A DNA stretch of 64,000 nt from an uncultured Rhodospirillales bacterium (GTDB taxonomy: Bacteria > Pseudomonadota > Alphaproteobacteria > Rhodospirillales > UBA2165). Made by a program: the position numbers and the translations under genes. The DNA is taken from positions 372,001-436,000 of the forward strand of contig CAJXKD010000002.1 of assembly GCA_913055735.1 (NCBI GenBank). Direction: 5' to 3'. Below are positions 27,665 to 36,255 of the stretch, one piece after another (the first letter of the stretch is position 1; each line of letters begins with the position of its first letter). The notes below the pieces were generated by a model. It saw only the letters and a list, made by a program, of their open reading frames with translations, ran no database searches and was not told the DNA's origin.

Positions 27665-28570
27665 ATGAGCAATCTCAAGGTAGGTGTAATCGGCCTCGGG
27701 CCGATGGGCGGCAACATCGCCAACAATCTGCTGCAGAAACAATTCCATGTCGTCGGTTTCGATCTGTTGGCTGACCGCATGGCGGCGCTGGACGAGGCGG
27801 GCCTGACACGCGCGACGAATCCTGCCGATGTCGCGGCGCAAGCCGACGTGCTGATCACGTCGCTGCCCAACGCGGGCGCCTTGGATGCGGTGATCAATGG
27901 CGACGACGGGGTGCTGGCAACCGACAAGCCGGGCCAAATTCTGATCGAGTGTTCGACGTTGGCCGTGGATCAGAAAATCCATGCCGCCACGCAGATGGCC
28001 GCAAAAGGCAAGGTCCTGCTCGACAGTCCGATCAGCGCGACGCCGGCCATGTTCGCCAAGGGGATGGCGTCGGTCCATGTCTCGGGAGAAAATTCCGCCT
28101 ATGACACCTGCGTGCCCATCTTCGAGGGGTTCGCGGCGTCGAATTTTTACGTCGGCGAGGTCGGCAACGGCAGCAAGATGAAGATCCTGGCCAACTATCT
28201 CGTCCATGTGCACATCACTGCGGCGGCGGAGTGCATGGTGCTGGGCGAGAAAGCAGGGCTCGATCCCCAACAAATTTACGAAGTCATCAGCCAGTCGGCG
28301 GGAACGTCGCGCATGTTCGATATACGCGGCAAGATGATGGCCAACAGCGACTACCGCGAAGGCGGCGGCACCATGTTTGATGTCTATGAAAAGGATGCCG
28401 GCATCATCACCGAGTTCGCCGCCAGTGTGAAGGCGCCCATTGATCTCTACGTCGTATCGCGGCAGCGGATGAACTCGGCGATTGCGCAGGGCCTTGGCCA
28501 CCTCGATACATCGGCGGTGTGCAAGGCGATCGAAAATGCCGCGGGCGTCGATCGCAAATTGGTTGACTAG
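27665..28570 (+). CDS. NAD(P)-dependent beta-hydroxyacid dehydrogenase
   Basis: This 301-residue member of the 3-hydroxyisobutyrate/tartronate semialdehyde dehydrogenase family has the N-terminal GVIGLGPMGGNIANNL cofactor motif. The substrate motif is DSPISATPAMFAKG, and the catalytic Lys is in GNGSKMKILANYL. The start at ATG 27665 follows AGGGGG and is preferred over a longer reading without family similarity. It converges with the iron alcohol dehydrogenase with nine bases between stops. Exact substrate is unknown; a 3-hydroxyacid or aldonate-type compound is likely. Confidence 0.9.
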   Translation: MSNLKVGVIGLGPMGGNIANNLLQKQFHVVGFDLLADRMAALDEAGLTRATNPADVAAQADVLITSLPNAGALDAVINGDDGVLATDKPGQILIECSTLAVDQKIHAATQMAAKGKVLLDSPISATPAMFAKGMASVHVSGENSAYDTCVPIFEGFAASNFYVGEVGNGSKMKILANYLVHVHITAAAECMVLGEKAGLDPQQIYEVISQSAGTSRMFDIRGKMMANSDYREGGGTMFDVYEKDAGIITEFAASVKAPIDLYVVSRQRMNSAIAQGLGHLDTSAVCKAIENAAGVDRKLVD

Positions 28571-28579
28571 GGGCAGGCG

Positions 28580-29701
28580 CTAGGCCAGCAATTCGGTGAT
28601 GACTTCGCGGAACTCTGCTTCGCTCGGTTTCTTGGGACTGGTTTCATTGAAGCGGTGAGGCGTAGAGTAGGCGGAAAGTTCGACGAAATCGTTCTTTTCG
28701 TACCCGAGCCCCCGGAAGGTGCGGGGGAGGCCCACCCGGTCGTTCAGCGCCTCAATGGCCGCCGCGACTTGACCGCCGTTTCTGCAATTCATCACCTCGG
28801 CCAGTCGATCTAACTTGTCCAGGACCTTGTCTTCGAGGAACCGCAGGACGACGGGCATGGAAACCGACACGACGGCGCCGTGGTGAACAGGTGTGTCGCT
28901 TAGGGCCATCGACAACGTATGTGCCATGCCGAGACCTTTGGAAATGGCCATGCCCCCCTGGGTCGCGGCGAGCATCATGTGCCAGCGCGCCTCGCGGTCG
29001 TTCCCGTCGCTGACGGCGCGTTCGATATAGGTGCACACCCGGTGGATGCCGTCGAGAGCGATGGCATCGACGATGGGATTGATCTTCGGAGACAGAAACC
29101 CCTCCATGCAATGGACGAGCGCGTCCATGCCCGTGCCCGCCGTCAGTTTGGGCGGCAATGAAAGGGTGAGTTCGGGGTCGCAGATCGCGAGCCGCGGCAG
29201 AACCAAGTCTTCACCGCCGATCCCGAATTCGCGTTCGCCGACGCGCGGATGGATGCCGCCGCCTCGGGAGACCTCGGATCCCGTGCCAGCCGTTGTCGGA
29301 ATCGCGACGATCGGCGCCACCGGTCCGGTGACTTTTTCCGGGTGGCCGGAATATTGGACGAGCGGCGGCGGGTTGCCGGTGAGGATGGCAGCCCCCTTGC
29401 AGCTGTCGATAATCGAACCGCCGCCCATGGCGACGATCACGTCGCAGCCATTGGCTTTGTAGGCTTCCGCGATTGCCTCGACGCTGGCGACGATAGGGTG
29501 TGGGTCCGCCTCACCGAAGGGAACGCCTTCCTGATCCGGGGTGAGGGCGGCGTTTGCCTTGTCGATCAATCCGAGCGCGGCAAGAGACGGATCCGTTACC
29601 AGCAGTGGCCGGCGGAAACCAAGGGCGGCGGTTTGAGCCCCCAGTTGGTTGAGGGCGCCGAAATCGAGAATCACGCGTCCGAAGTTGTGCAGGATGGCCA
29701 T
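28580..29701 (-). CDS. Iron-containing alcohol dehydrogenase
   Basis: The 373-residue family III dehydrogenase carries the GGGSIIDSCKGAA nucleotide-binding motif, TAGTGSEVSRGGGI and GLGMAHTLSMALSDTPVHHG. The latter supplies metal-ligand His residues around the active-site Fe or Zn. Family members oxidise simple alcohols, lactaldehyde, 4-hydroxybutyrate or maleylacetate; this sequence alone does not choose. It begins nine bases after pyrE ends and reads in the same direction, so they are probably cotranscribed even though their functions are unrelated. Confidence 0.92.
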   Translation of the reverse strand: MAILHNFGRVILDFGALNQLGAQTAALGFRRPLLVTDPSLAALGLIDKANAALTPDQEGVPFGEADPHPIVASVEAIAEAYKANGCDVIVAMGGGSIIDSCKGAAILTGNPPPLVQYSGHPEKVTGPVAPIVAIPTTAGTGSEVSRGGGIHPRVGEREFGIGGEDLVLPRLAICDPELTLSLPPKLTAGTGMDALVHCMEGFLSPKINPIVDAIALDGIHRVCTYIERAVSDGNDREARWHMMLAATQGGMAISKGLGMAHTLSMALSDTPVHHGAVVSVSMPVVLRFLEDKVLDKLDRLAEVMNCRNGGQVAAAIEALNDRVGLPRTFRGLGYEKNDFVELSAYSTPHRFNETSPKKPSEAEFREVITELLA

Positions 29702-29710
29702 CGCGGAACC

Positions 29711-30400
29711 CTACGCAGCCCGGCCGCCGTTGGCTTCCGACCATTTGACGGGCGCGGCGAGGAAGTCTTTCACGCCGGAAATATCTTCGGGGGTGAAGTA
29801 GCCGCCGTTTTCAGCGGCGGCGAGGACATCCTGCCAATCCGCGAGGTAATGGAGGTCGACCTTTGCCTCGGCCATGGTTTCGTCGGCGCCGGGGAAGGCG
29901 CGGTAAAAGAAGACGACGAAAACGTGGGCTACTTCGGCACCGGCCGCGCGGATGGCATTGATGAAGTTGATCTTGCTACCGCCATCGGTCGCCAGGTCTT
30001 CGACCAGCAGCACGCGCTGGCCGGGCTTCACTTCACCTTCGATCTGAGCATTGCGTCCGAACCCTTTGGGTTTTTTACGAATATAGAGCATCGGCTTGTC
30101 GAGCGCGTCAGAAATCCAGGCGGCATACGGGATGCCCGCTGTTTCGCCGCCCGCCACCAGATCGAACTGATCGGCGCCGATATCGCGCCGGATCAATTCC
30201 GCGCCCAATTCGATGACACGGCGGCGTTCCGGGAGGAAGGAAATCAGCTTTCGGCAGTCGATATAGACCGGGCTCGCCCAGCCGGCGGTGAGGGTATAGG
30301 CCTCGCTCGGCCGGAAATTGACCGCCGCGATATCGATCAGGATCTTGGCGGTTTCTTCTCCCGCCGTTTTTTGCTCATCCGTCCGCGGTGCGCCGCTCAT
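29711..30400 (-). CDS. pyrE: Orotate phosphoribosyltransferase
   Basis: The enzyme converts orotate and PRPP to OMP in pyrimidine synthesis. The PRPP motif VLLVEDLATDGGSK is present. FDLVAGGETAGIPYAAWI and MLYIRKKPKGFGRNAQIEG contain the conserved basic residues. Of two in-frame ATGs at 30409 and 30400, I choose the second because AGGGGG is then nine bases upstream; the first is immediately next to it. This gives 229 residues. It is divergent from the TPR-glycosyltransferase gene across 126 bases. Confidence 0.94.
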   Translation of the reverse strand: MSGAPRTDEQKTAGEETAKILIDIAAVNFRPSEAYTLTAGWASPVYIDCRKLISFLPERRRVIELGAELIRRDIGADQFDLVAGGETAGIPYAAWISDALDKPMLYIRKKPKGFGRNAQIEGEVKPGQRVLLVEDLATDGGSKINFINAIRAAGAEVAHVFVVFFYRAFPGADETMAEAKVDLHYLADWQDVLAAAENGGYFTPEDISGVKDFLAAPVKWSEANGGRAA

Positions 30401-30432
30401 AACTGCCATCCCCCTGGAGAACCATTCCTTAA

Positions 30433-30523
30433 CCCTGCCTGTTTAGAGAATTAAAGGGCTGCAGACAATCGCCGGATACTTTTCCGGGCGATTTCCGCGC
30501 GGCCGACCGGTGAGCAGGCAGGG
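30433..30523 (+). promoter_or_regulatory. Inverted repeat overlapping the RBS of the TPR-glycosyltransferase
   Basis: CCCTGCCTG at 30433-30441 is perfectly inverted as CAGGCAGGG at 30515-30523, just before ATG 30527. The right arm contains the only purine-rich ribosome binding sequence. If the leader RNA covers both arms, pairing would hide it. The 73-base loop makes the hairpin plausible but not compelling. Confidence 0.35.
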
Positions 30524-30526
30524 CAT

Positions 30527-32119
30527 ATGAACTTTTCAGCGAATACGCGTACAACCGCCGTTCTCGACGAGGGACGCCGGCACCATGCCGCCGGTGAGCT
30601 TGCCGCCGCTGAAACGATTTACCGGCGCATTCTCGAGGGCGATCCGAACAACGCAACGGCACTCCACCTCCTCGGTTTGATTGCCGGCCAAACGGGTAAT
30701 TGGGACGCTGCTATCCGCTTGATGGAGCGGGCCGTTGAAGCCGGCCCTAGCCAGGCGGACGTTCATTGCGATCTTGGCAACGCCTGGTTCACATCAGGCG
30801 ACTATGCGCAGGCGGAAGAATGCTATCGGGCGGCATTGGACATCGATTCCGGGCATGTGTTGGCGGGGCTCAATCTGGGAACGGTTCTCCGTGATCAGGG
30901 ACGGCATGAGGAAGCCGTTGTTCATTTGGTCCAATTGACCGATTGCCGGCCCAACGATCCACGCGTGTTCAATGCACTGGGGGCAGCACTGGTGCACGCA
31001 GGAGACGGTCTCGCCGCGATGGAGTATTTGGGCCACGCCGTCGACCTTGCTCCCGAGAACGCAGATATACGGAACAATCTTGGGCTTGCCTTGCACCTCG
31101 AAGGCCAGTTCGACGAGGCCATTGCGGCATACGATCATGCGATTTCCCTGGACCCACAGTTTGTCCAGGCGCGCTGGAACCGGGTGGTGACCCGCATGAT
31201 CAATGGAGATTGGCAGGGCGGTTTGACCGATTGGGCTTGGCGGTACCGTGATCCGCGTATCGGTGTCCGCAATGATTTGCCGCAGCCGATTTGGGATGGG
31301 CGGCAGTTGGATAGCGAGCGGATATTGGTGAGCGCGGAGCAGGGCGTCGGTGATCAAATCCTGTTTGCTTCGCTGCTGCCGCTCCTCGAAGCACGTGGCG
31401 GTGTTCCGGTGATCGAGTGCGATCCGCGGCTCGTCGACCTCTTCACGCGGTCCTTTGCGCCGCTGGAAGTTATCGCGAAAGGCACGCCGGTAGACGCGGT
31501 GTGGCGCACGTCGGTAATCGACCTGGCGCAATTGTTGCCGGCGACCCCGGCGCAATACATGCCGCGCGGCAAGTACCTGAAAGTGGATGCGGAGCGCCGG
31601 GCAAACTTCCGGGCGCGCCTCGAAATGATCGGGCCGGGACCGTATATCGGCATATCCTGGCGGAGCACCAGCAAGTTGAGCGGTGCCGCGAAGACCGTCC
31701 CGCTGGAAATGTGGGAACCGATCCTCTATGGGCGCAATGCGACCTTCGTGAACCTGCAATATGGCGGGTCAGCCGACGAGGCAGCCGCCGCTTCCAAGGC
31801 ATTTCGCAGCGTCATCTACACAGACCCTCATCTCGACCGGAGCGAGGATATGGACGGAATGGCTGCGATGATCGATGCCCTCGATCTAGTCATTACCGTC
31901 GACAATGCGACGGCACCGCTGGCCGGCGCTTTGGAAAAACCGTGTTGGGCCATGCTGCGACGGGTGCCCATGTGGCATTGGGGAAGCGAGGGGCCCCGTA
32001 GCCCGTTACTATATTCCCCTAATCTTTACCGTCAGTCTCTGGGGAACCGTTGGCGAGCTGTGATTGCACAGATCACCAGTGATCTGGACGCCTGGGAGGC
32101 GGCAAAACATTCGCGCTGA
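30527..32119 (+). CDS. TPR protein with C-terminal GT9-like glycosyltransferase domain
   Basis: The 530-residue protein has about five TPR repeats in residues 15-230 (for example NATALHLLGLIAGQTGNWDAA). Its C-terminal region (260-530) resembles the heptosyltransferase/GT9-like domain found in many TPR proteins: EQGVGDQILFASLLP, YIGISWRSTS, and VDNATAPLAGALEKPCWAMLRR near the end. No signal peptide is apparent, so it probably acts in the cytoplasm. Such genes often modify flagellin or other proteins. The neighbouring TPR-sulfotransferase begins shortly after. The sugar and acceptor are unknown. Confidence 0.85.
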   Translation: MNFSANTRTTAVLDEGRRHHAAGELAAAETIYRRILEGDPNNATALHLLGLIAGQTGNWDAAIRLMERAVEAGPSQADVHCDLGNAWFTSGDYAQAEECYRAALDIDSGHVLAGLNLGTVLRDQGRHEEAVVHLVQLTDCRPNDPRVFNALGAALVHAGDGLAAMEYLGHAVDLAPENADIRNNLGLALHLEGQFDEAIAAYDHAISLDPQFVQARWNRVVTRMINGDWQGGLTDWAWRYRDPRIGVRNDLPQPIWDGRQLDSERILVSAEQGVGDQILFASLLPLLEARGGVPVIECDPRLVDLFTRSFAPLEVIAKGTPVDAVWRTSVIDLAQLLPATPAQYMPRGKYLKVDAERRANFRARLEMIGPGPYIGISWRSTSKLSGAAKTVPLEMWEPILYGRNATFVNLQYGGSADEAAAASKAFRSVIYTDPHLDRSEDMDGMAAMIDALDLVITVDNATAPLAGALEKPCWAMLRRVPMWHWGSEGPRSPLLYSPNLYRQSLGNRWRAVIAQITSDLDAWEAAKHSR

Positions 32120-32177
32120 ATCCGACGCCGGAACCGGTTTGCACACCGGTTCGACAAGCCCGGAGGATATCCAACGG

Positions 32178-34136
32178 GTGATGGGCGAGGCCGTGCGTCA
32201 TCACCAGGAGGGTCGGCTCGATCAGGCGGAGACGCTTTATCGCGAAGTTCTCACCTGCGATCCCAGAATTGCCGATGCCAATCATTTGTTGGGGTTGGTC
32301 GCCTATCAAACCGGCCACTTCGAAGAAGCGGCGAAACTGATCGGCACGGCAATCTCTCTGGATGACCGGCAGCCGTCCTTCTTTGCAAACCTCGCCGTCG
32401 TTCTAACCCATATGCGGAATTGGCCGGAGGCCGTTCACGCCGCCAAGGCGGCGGTGGATCTCGATCCCGGCAACTCGAAGAACCTCAATTGCCTCGGATT
32501 GGCTTATGCCGGGTTGGGACAGGTTTCGGAGGCCGAAGCTGCCTATGAGCGAGCGCTCGAGCTAACGCCGCGGGCGGTGGGCATCCTCATCAACTTCGGA
32601 AATCTGCTAACGGAAACGAAACGGCCTGAAGAGGCGGCGGAGATGTTTCGCCGGGCCCTCGACGTCGATCCGTCTTCGGTCATCGCACATGCCAATCTCG
32701 GCGTCGTCTTGCGGGCCCTGGGCGACATCGATGAGGCCGAAGCCTCTTGCCATCGGGCACTGGAGCTTGATCCGGGGTATATCAACGCGCGCGTAGGCCT
32801 TGGAAATATCTACTTGATTAAGCGGGACTTTGCGGCGGCGGCGAAGGTGTTCGGTGACGTTGTAGAAAGCGACACGAACGATCGCGCCGCGATGCTTGGA
32901 TATGCGACGGCTTTGGCTGGGTTGGGACGGGTCGGTGAGGCTGTCGAGGCTGCGCGACGTTTACGGGAAGCGTTTTCTGATTGGGCGCCCGGTATCCATT
33001 GTCTCGGCGCGCGCTATACCGAACAGGGCCGGCTGGAGGATGCCGTGACATTGTTTCGGAAGGCAATCGAACTCGATCCGGCCCATGTCGATTCCTACTA
33101 CATGCTGGCGGAAGCTGGGCAAATCGTGGATGCGCCTTGGTTGGGTCGCCTTGAGCAGATGGCGGCAGATACCGGGATCGAGGCGGACCGCCGAGTTCTC
33201 GCCAATTTCACATTGGGGCTGACGCGACAGTCGGAGCCGGCTAAAGCATTCACCTACTTCACCACCGGTAACCGCATCCGCCGGCAAATTCTGAACGATC
33301 ATCTTGGCCTTCGGTTCGATGCGGAAGCCCACGACCGGTTTATCGAAGAAATCGAAGCCGTCTTCTCATCCGATTTTTTTTCGCATCGCGCCGGCTGGGG
33401 AAACCATAGCGAGATACCTGTGTTTGTCGTCGGCATGCCGCGATCGGGGACGACCCTGGTTGAGCGTATTTGTGCGGCGCATCCCGATGTCATGGGTGTG
33501 GGGGAATTGAAAGAAGTTGGCGGGATCGTGTCCCGCGTTGAGGCGGCCACACGCCTTTCGTTTCCGAGAGCAGTGCAGAGCATACCGCGAGAGACCGTTG
33601 CGGCTGCGGCCGACGGGTATCTTTCGTCGGTTCGGTCCTTGGCTCCGGGGGAAAGCCGGGCCGTCGACAAGATGCCCTTCAATTTCCTCTATCTCGGGCT
33701 TATCGCCACGCTGTTCCCCAGGGCCCGGATCGTTCATTGCGTGCGCGACCCGCGTGACACGGCGCTGTCCATCTTCAAACAGAATTTTACCGATCCCTTG
33801 CCATGGACGACCGACCTCTCCGACATCGGCCATTACATGAAGGCTTATTGCCGTCTAATGGACCATTGGCGGCAGGTGCTTCCGGTGCAGATGTTGGAGG
33901 TGACCTACGAGCGGCTGGTTGCCGAACAGGATCAGGAAAGCCGCCGGCTGATCGAATTTCTCGGATTGCCGTGGGACGGGACCTGCCTGAATTTCCATGA
34001 AGGTGTTGGCGCCGTTCAGTCCGCATCGAAGTGGCAGGTACGTAGACCGATCTACGGATCGTCTGTCGGCGGCTGGCGGCAGGCGGCCGAACAATTGCGG
34101 CCGTTCGATAGGGCGTTCGGCCACGATGGCGATTAA
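32178..34136 (+). CDS. TPR-sulfotransferase fusion
   Basis: A protein of about 652 residues. Roughly ten TPR motifs fill residues 1-370. A PAPS-dependent sulfotransferase domain follows, with the 5'-phosphosulfate loop GMPRSGTT near residue 419 and the 3'-phosphate motif CVRDPRDTALSIFKQNF. The domain resembles tyrosylprotein-sulfotransferase-type enzymes. GTG 32178 and ATG 32181 both follow GGAGGATAT. A longer reading from a TTG inside the previous gene is less credible. The start lies 58 bases after that gene's stop, so both probably belong to one transcript. The target is unknown; protein or glycan sulfation is possible. Confidence 0.85.
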   Translation: MMGEAVRHHQEGRLDQAETLYREVLTCDPRIADANHLLGLVAYQTGHFEEAAKLIGTAISLDDRQPSFFANLAVVLTHMRNWPEAVHAAKAAVDLDPGNSKNLNCLGLAYAGLGQVSEAEAAYERALELTPRAVGILINFGNLLTETKRPEEAAEMFRRALDVDPSSVIAHANLGVVLRALGDIDEAEASCHRALELDPGYINARVGLGNIYLIKRDFAAAAKVFGDVVESDTNDRAAMLGYATALAGLGRVGEAVEAARRLREAFSDWAPGIHCLGARYTEQGRLEDAVTLFRKAIELDPAHVDSYYMLAEAGQIVDAPWLGRLEQMAADTGIEADRRVLANFTLGLTRQSEPAKAFTYFTTGNRIRRQILNDHLGLRFDAEAHDRFIEEIEAVFSSDFFSHRAGWGNHSEIPVFVVGMPRSGTTLVERICAAHPDVMGVGELKEVGGIVSRVEAATRLSFPRAVQSIPRETVAAAADGYLSSVRSLAPGESRAVDKMPFNFLYLGLIATLFPRARIVHCVRDPRDTALSIFKQNFTDPLPWTTDLSDIGHYMKAYCRLMDHWRQVLPVQMLEVTYERLVAEQDQESRRLIEFLGLPWDGTCLNFHEGVGAVQSASKWQVRRPIYGSSVGGWRQAAEQLRPFDRAFGHDGD

Positions 34137-34158
34137 TTGCCGCCTCAATGCCAGCAGC

Positions 34159-34187
34159 AAAAAGCGCCCGCCATATACGACGGGCGC
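34159..34187 (-). terminator. Rho-independent terminator of the cold-shock gene
   Basis: Read on the minus strand, GCGCCCG and CGGGCGC form a seven-base stem with a ten-base loop, followed directly by TTTTT. It lies 66 bases after the cold-shock stop codon and 23 bases beyond the convergent sulfotransferase gene. Confidence 0.7.
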
Positions 34188-34252
34188 CGGTCACAGCGCA
34201 AACTGCAAGTTTTCCTGATTGCTAATTTAATGCCGCGGCGCGCGGCCGAGGA

Positions 34253-34462
34253 TTAGTCCAGGATCGAAAGGTTGTCGGCGGATTGCCGACCGTCTCTGCC
34301 TTCGGCGAGATCGAACTGCACTTTCTGGCCTTCTTTCAGTTCCGCAAGGCCAGCGCGTTGAACCGCCGAAATATGCACGAATGCGTCCTTACCGCCATCA
34401 TCTGGGCTGATAAATCCGTATCCTTTAACGGCATTGAACCATTTAACGGTGCCGGTAGCCAT
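34253..34462 (-). CDS. Cold shock protein, CspA family
   Basis: The 69-residue single-domain OB-fold protein binds single-stranded RNA/DNA. RNP1 reads KGYGFI and RNP2 reads DAFVHI, both intact, and the N-terminus MATGTVKWFNAVKGYGF is canonical. AAGGAG lies six bases before ATG. An A/T-rich upstream region of about 250 bases, longer than a simple promoter, could form the structured 5' leader seen in many csp genes. Whether it is cold-induced cannot be read from sequence. Confidence 0.96.
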   Translation of the reverse strand: MATGTVKWFNAVKGYGFISPDDGGKDAFVHISAVQRAGLAELKEGQKVQFDLAEGRDGRQSADNLSILD

Positions 34463-34663
34463 GGTCGCTCCTTAATAGTCCTGTCTTCAGTAGTCGGTTA
34501 GTCACACAACGCCATTCACATGGCGCCTTTTTAAATATCACATTTCAAGGGTAGCTTCGGGCGTCGGTTAACTGACGGAAAGGCTGACACCAAGTAAGTG
34601 TGATTAGCCTTAATCTTATCCCGAGTTGGAAAATTTTTCATCCCTGAAAATAGATATGGCTAA

Positions 34664-34698
34664 AACGCCGGTTTGTCTTAAATTCCGGCGCTTTTTTT
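34664..34698. terminator. Bidirectional terminator between hspQ and the cold-shock leader
   Basis: AACGCCGG pairs with CCGGCGCT around a 13-base AT-rich loop. On the plus strand it ends in seven Ts, and on the minus strand the stem is followed by TTTTAG. It lies 15 bases beyond the hspQ stop and would end that leftward transcript before the csp region. Confidence 0.65.
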
Positions 34699-34712
34699 AC
34701 TATCACTAAAAT

Positions 34713-35030
34713 TTAATTACATTTAGATCTGCTTATATAGGAGCCATCAGCAAGATCAGAGAAATAGACCTCGACGTCCGGATGCCGGATAGGTTCATCG
34801 CTTTCGTCGGGCTCAAGGTTGCGCTCAGCGACATAGGTTTGCATGTCACTGCCGTCGACGAGGACATGGTACCAGGGCCGATCCTTGGGCGGGCGCGACC
34901 GTGCCGCACGCTCATACCAAGTATCGCTGCCGTTGAATTGAGGGTCGACGTCGATGATCACGCCGCGGTAATCGAAGCGCTTATGGTGAATCAACTGGCC
35001 AACGCCGAACTTTGCCGAAGAGAATGGCAT
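34713..35030 (-). CDS. hspQ: Heat shock protein HspQ (YccV-like, hemimethylated DNA-binding fold)
   Basis: The 105-residue protein has the HspQ/YccV core: KFGVGQLIHHKRFDYRGVI, then WYERAARSRPPKDRPWYHVLVDG and YVAERNLEPD. In enterobacteria HspQ is a Lon protease adaptor/enhancer induced by heat. The frame continues far upstream, but the family N-terminus begins at ATG 35030, with AGAGG eight bases upstream, so I use that start. It is divergent from the ELM1-family gene. Confidence 0.92.
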   Translation of the reverse strand: MPFSSAKFGVGQLIHHKRFDYRGVIIDVDPQFNGSDTWYERAARSRPPKDRPWYHVLVDGSDMQTYVAERNLEPDESDEPIRHPDVEVYFSDLADGSYISRSKCN

Positions 35031-35214
35031 TGTTAACCTCTTTGAACCTGGTTGCCGGTGCCGGTTTAAGCCGGTCTTCGGCGCCCCGTTAACGTTTGAT
35101 TGTTTCTGTTCTACATAGGTGTGGTTGAGCGGAAGTTTTGTCCAGTCCCCCGGATAGGGCCGGAAAACCGCGGCAGGCTTTGCGTTTTGGCCGAACTGTG
35201 CGAAAAAATAGCCG

Positions 35215-36255
35215 ATGAATTTTGATCCCGACGTGGCGGCAAAAGTTAACGCCGAAACCGACCCGGAGCCGTTCCGCCAGCGGGTCTGGGTGCTTGCCGA
35301 CCCCCGAGCCGGGACCGCGGCGCAGGCGATTGCGGTTGCCGAGGCGCTTGGCGCCGATTTCAAGGCGATCCCGCTCGATTATTCGTGGATGGCGGCTCTC
35401 CCCAATCAGCTGTTGGGCGCAAGTTTCCGGGGCATTGCGCCAGAAGTTCGGCGCGAGATCGCACCGCCGTGGCCGCACATAGTCATCGCGGCTGGACGCC
35501 GGGCCGCGCCGGTTGCGCGGGCAATCAAGAAACGGGCTGCCGATGAGAATAGCCGGCCGTTTCTTGTCCAGATTATGTATCCGGGATCGGTCGGATTGGC
35601 GGATTTCGATCTTGTCGCGGTGCCGGAACACGATCAGGTTGCACCGGCGTCCAATATTTTGCCGATCATCGGCGCGCCGCACCGGATGACCCCGTCTCGA
35701 TTGGAAAAAGCGCGGCAGGAGTGGCAGCCAAGGTGGCTGGACATTCCGGCCCCACGGGTTGCCTTACTTGTTGGAGGCGCGACCCGCCGCCGCAAGTTTA
35801 CCGGGGCCATGGCGGCGGCGTTGGGCAAAGAGACCGCGCAGCTCGTTCGGCAGCTCGGCGGATCGCTGATGATGACGACGAGCCGCCGCACGGGCAACGA
35901 TGCGACCTTGGCGTTGTCGAAGGCGTTATCCGCCGCGGGCGTGGAACCACAACGCTTCCATCGGTGGGGCGACCCCGGCGACAATCCCTATGACGGCTTG
36001 CTTGCCTGCGCCGACGTGATCGTTGTGACTGGGGATTCAGTTTCCATGTGTTGTGAAGCCTGCGCGGCCGGTACGCCGGTCTATATCTTTGCGCCACCGG
36101 GCTTCGCGTCGGAGCGTCACCAGCGGCTTCATCAGGAACTTTACCGGCTTGGGGTAGCTCAGCCGCTTGGTGGCGAGGCAGCGGCCTCAAATCACCCGCC
36201 GTTCAATCCGGCGGCCGACATCGCCAGGGAAATCAGGCGCCGGATCGGCGTCTAA
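35215..36255 (+). CDS. ELM1 / GtrOC1-family protein
   Basis: The 346-residue protein matches the family named after plant mitochondrial ELM1, common in alphaproteobacteria. Signatures are RVWVLADPRAGTAAQA near the N-terminus, IAAGRRAAPVARAIK, LLVGGATRRRKFTGAM, and VVTGDSVSMCCEACAAGTPVYIFAPPG. The last resembles the donor-binding end of GT-B glycosyltransferases, so a nucleotide-sugar function is possible. No bacterial function is firmly known to me. ATG 35215 lacks a strong SD. It converges with the hydrolase gene, the stop codons overlapping. Confidence 0.85.
   Translation: MNFDPDVAAKVNAETDPEPFRQRVWVLADPRAGTAAQAIAVAEALGADFKAIPLDYSWMAALPNQLLGASFRGIAPEVRREIAPPWPHIVIAAGRRAAPVARAIKKRAADENSRPFLVQIMYPGSVGLADFDLVAVPEHDQVAPASNILPIIGAPHRMTPSRLEKARQEWQPRWLDIPAPRVALLVGGATRRRKFTGAMAAALGKETAQLVRQLGGSLMMTTSRRTGNDATLALSKALSAAGVEPQRFHRWGDPGDNPYDGLLACADVIVVTGDSVSMCCEACAAGTPVYIFAPPGFASERHQRLHQELYRLGVAQPLGGEAAASNHPPFNPAADIAREIRRRIGV

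Noticed and set aside
32064..32177. Longer N-terminus of the TPR-sulfotransferase starting inside the previous gene
   Set aside because: The TTG start has no ribosome binding site and would overlap the preceding gene by 56 bases; a later start after GGAGGATAT is better.
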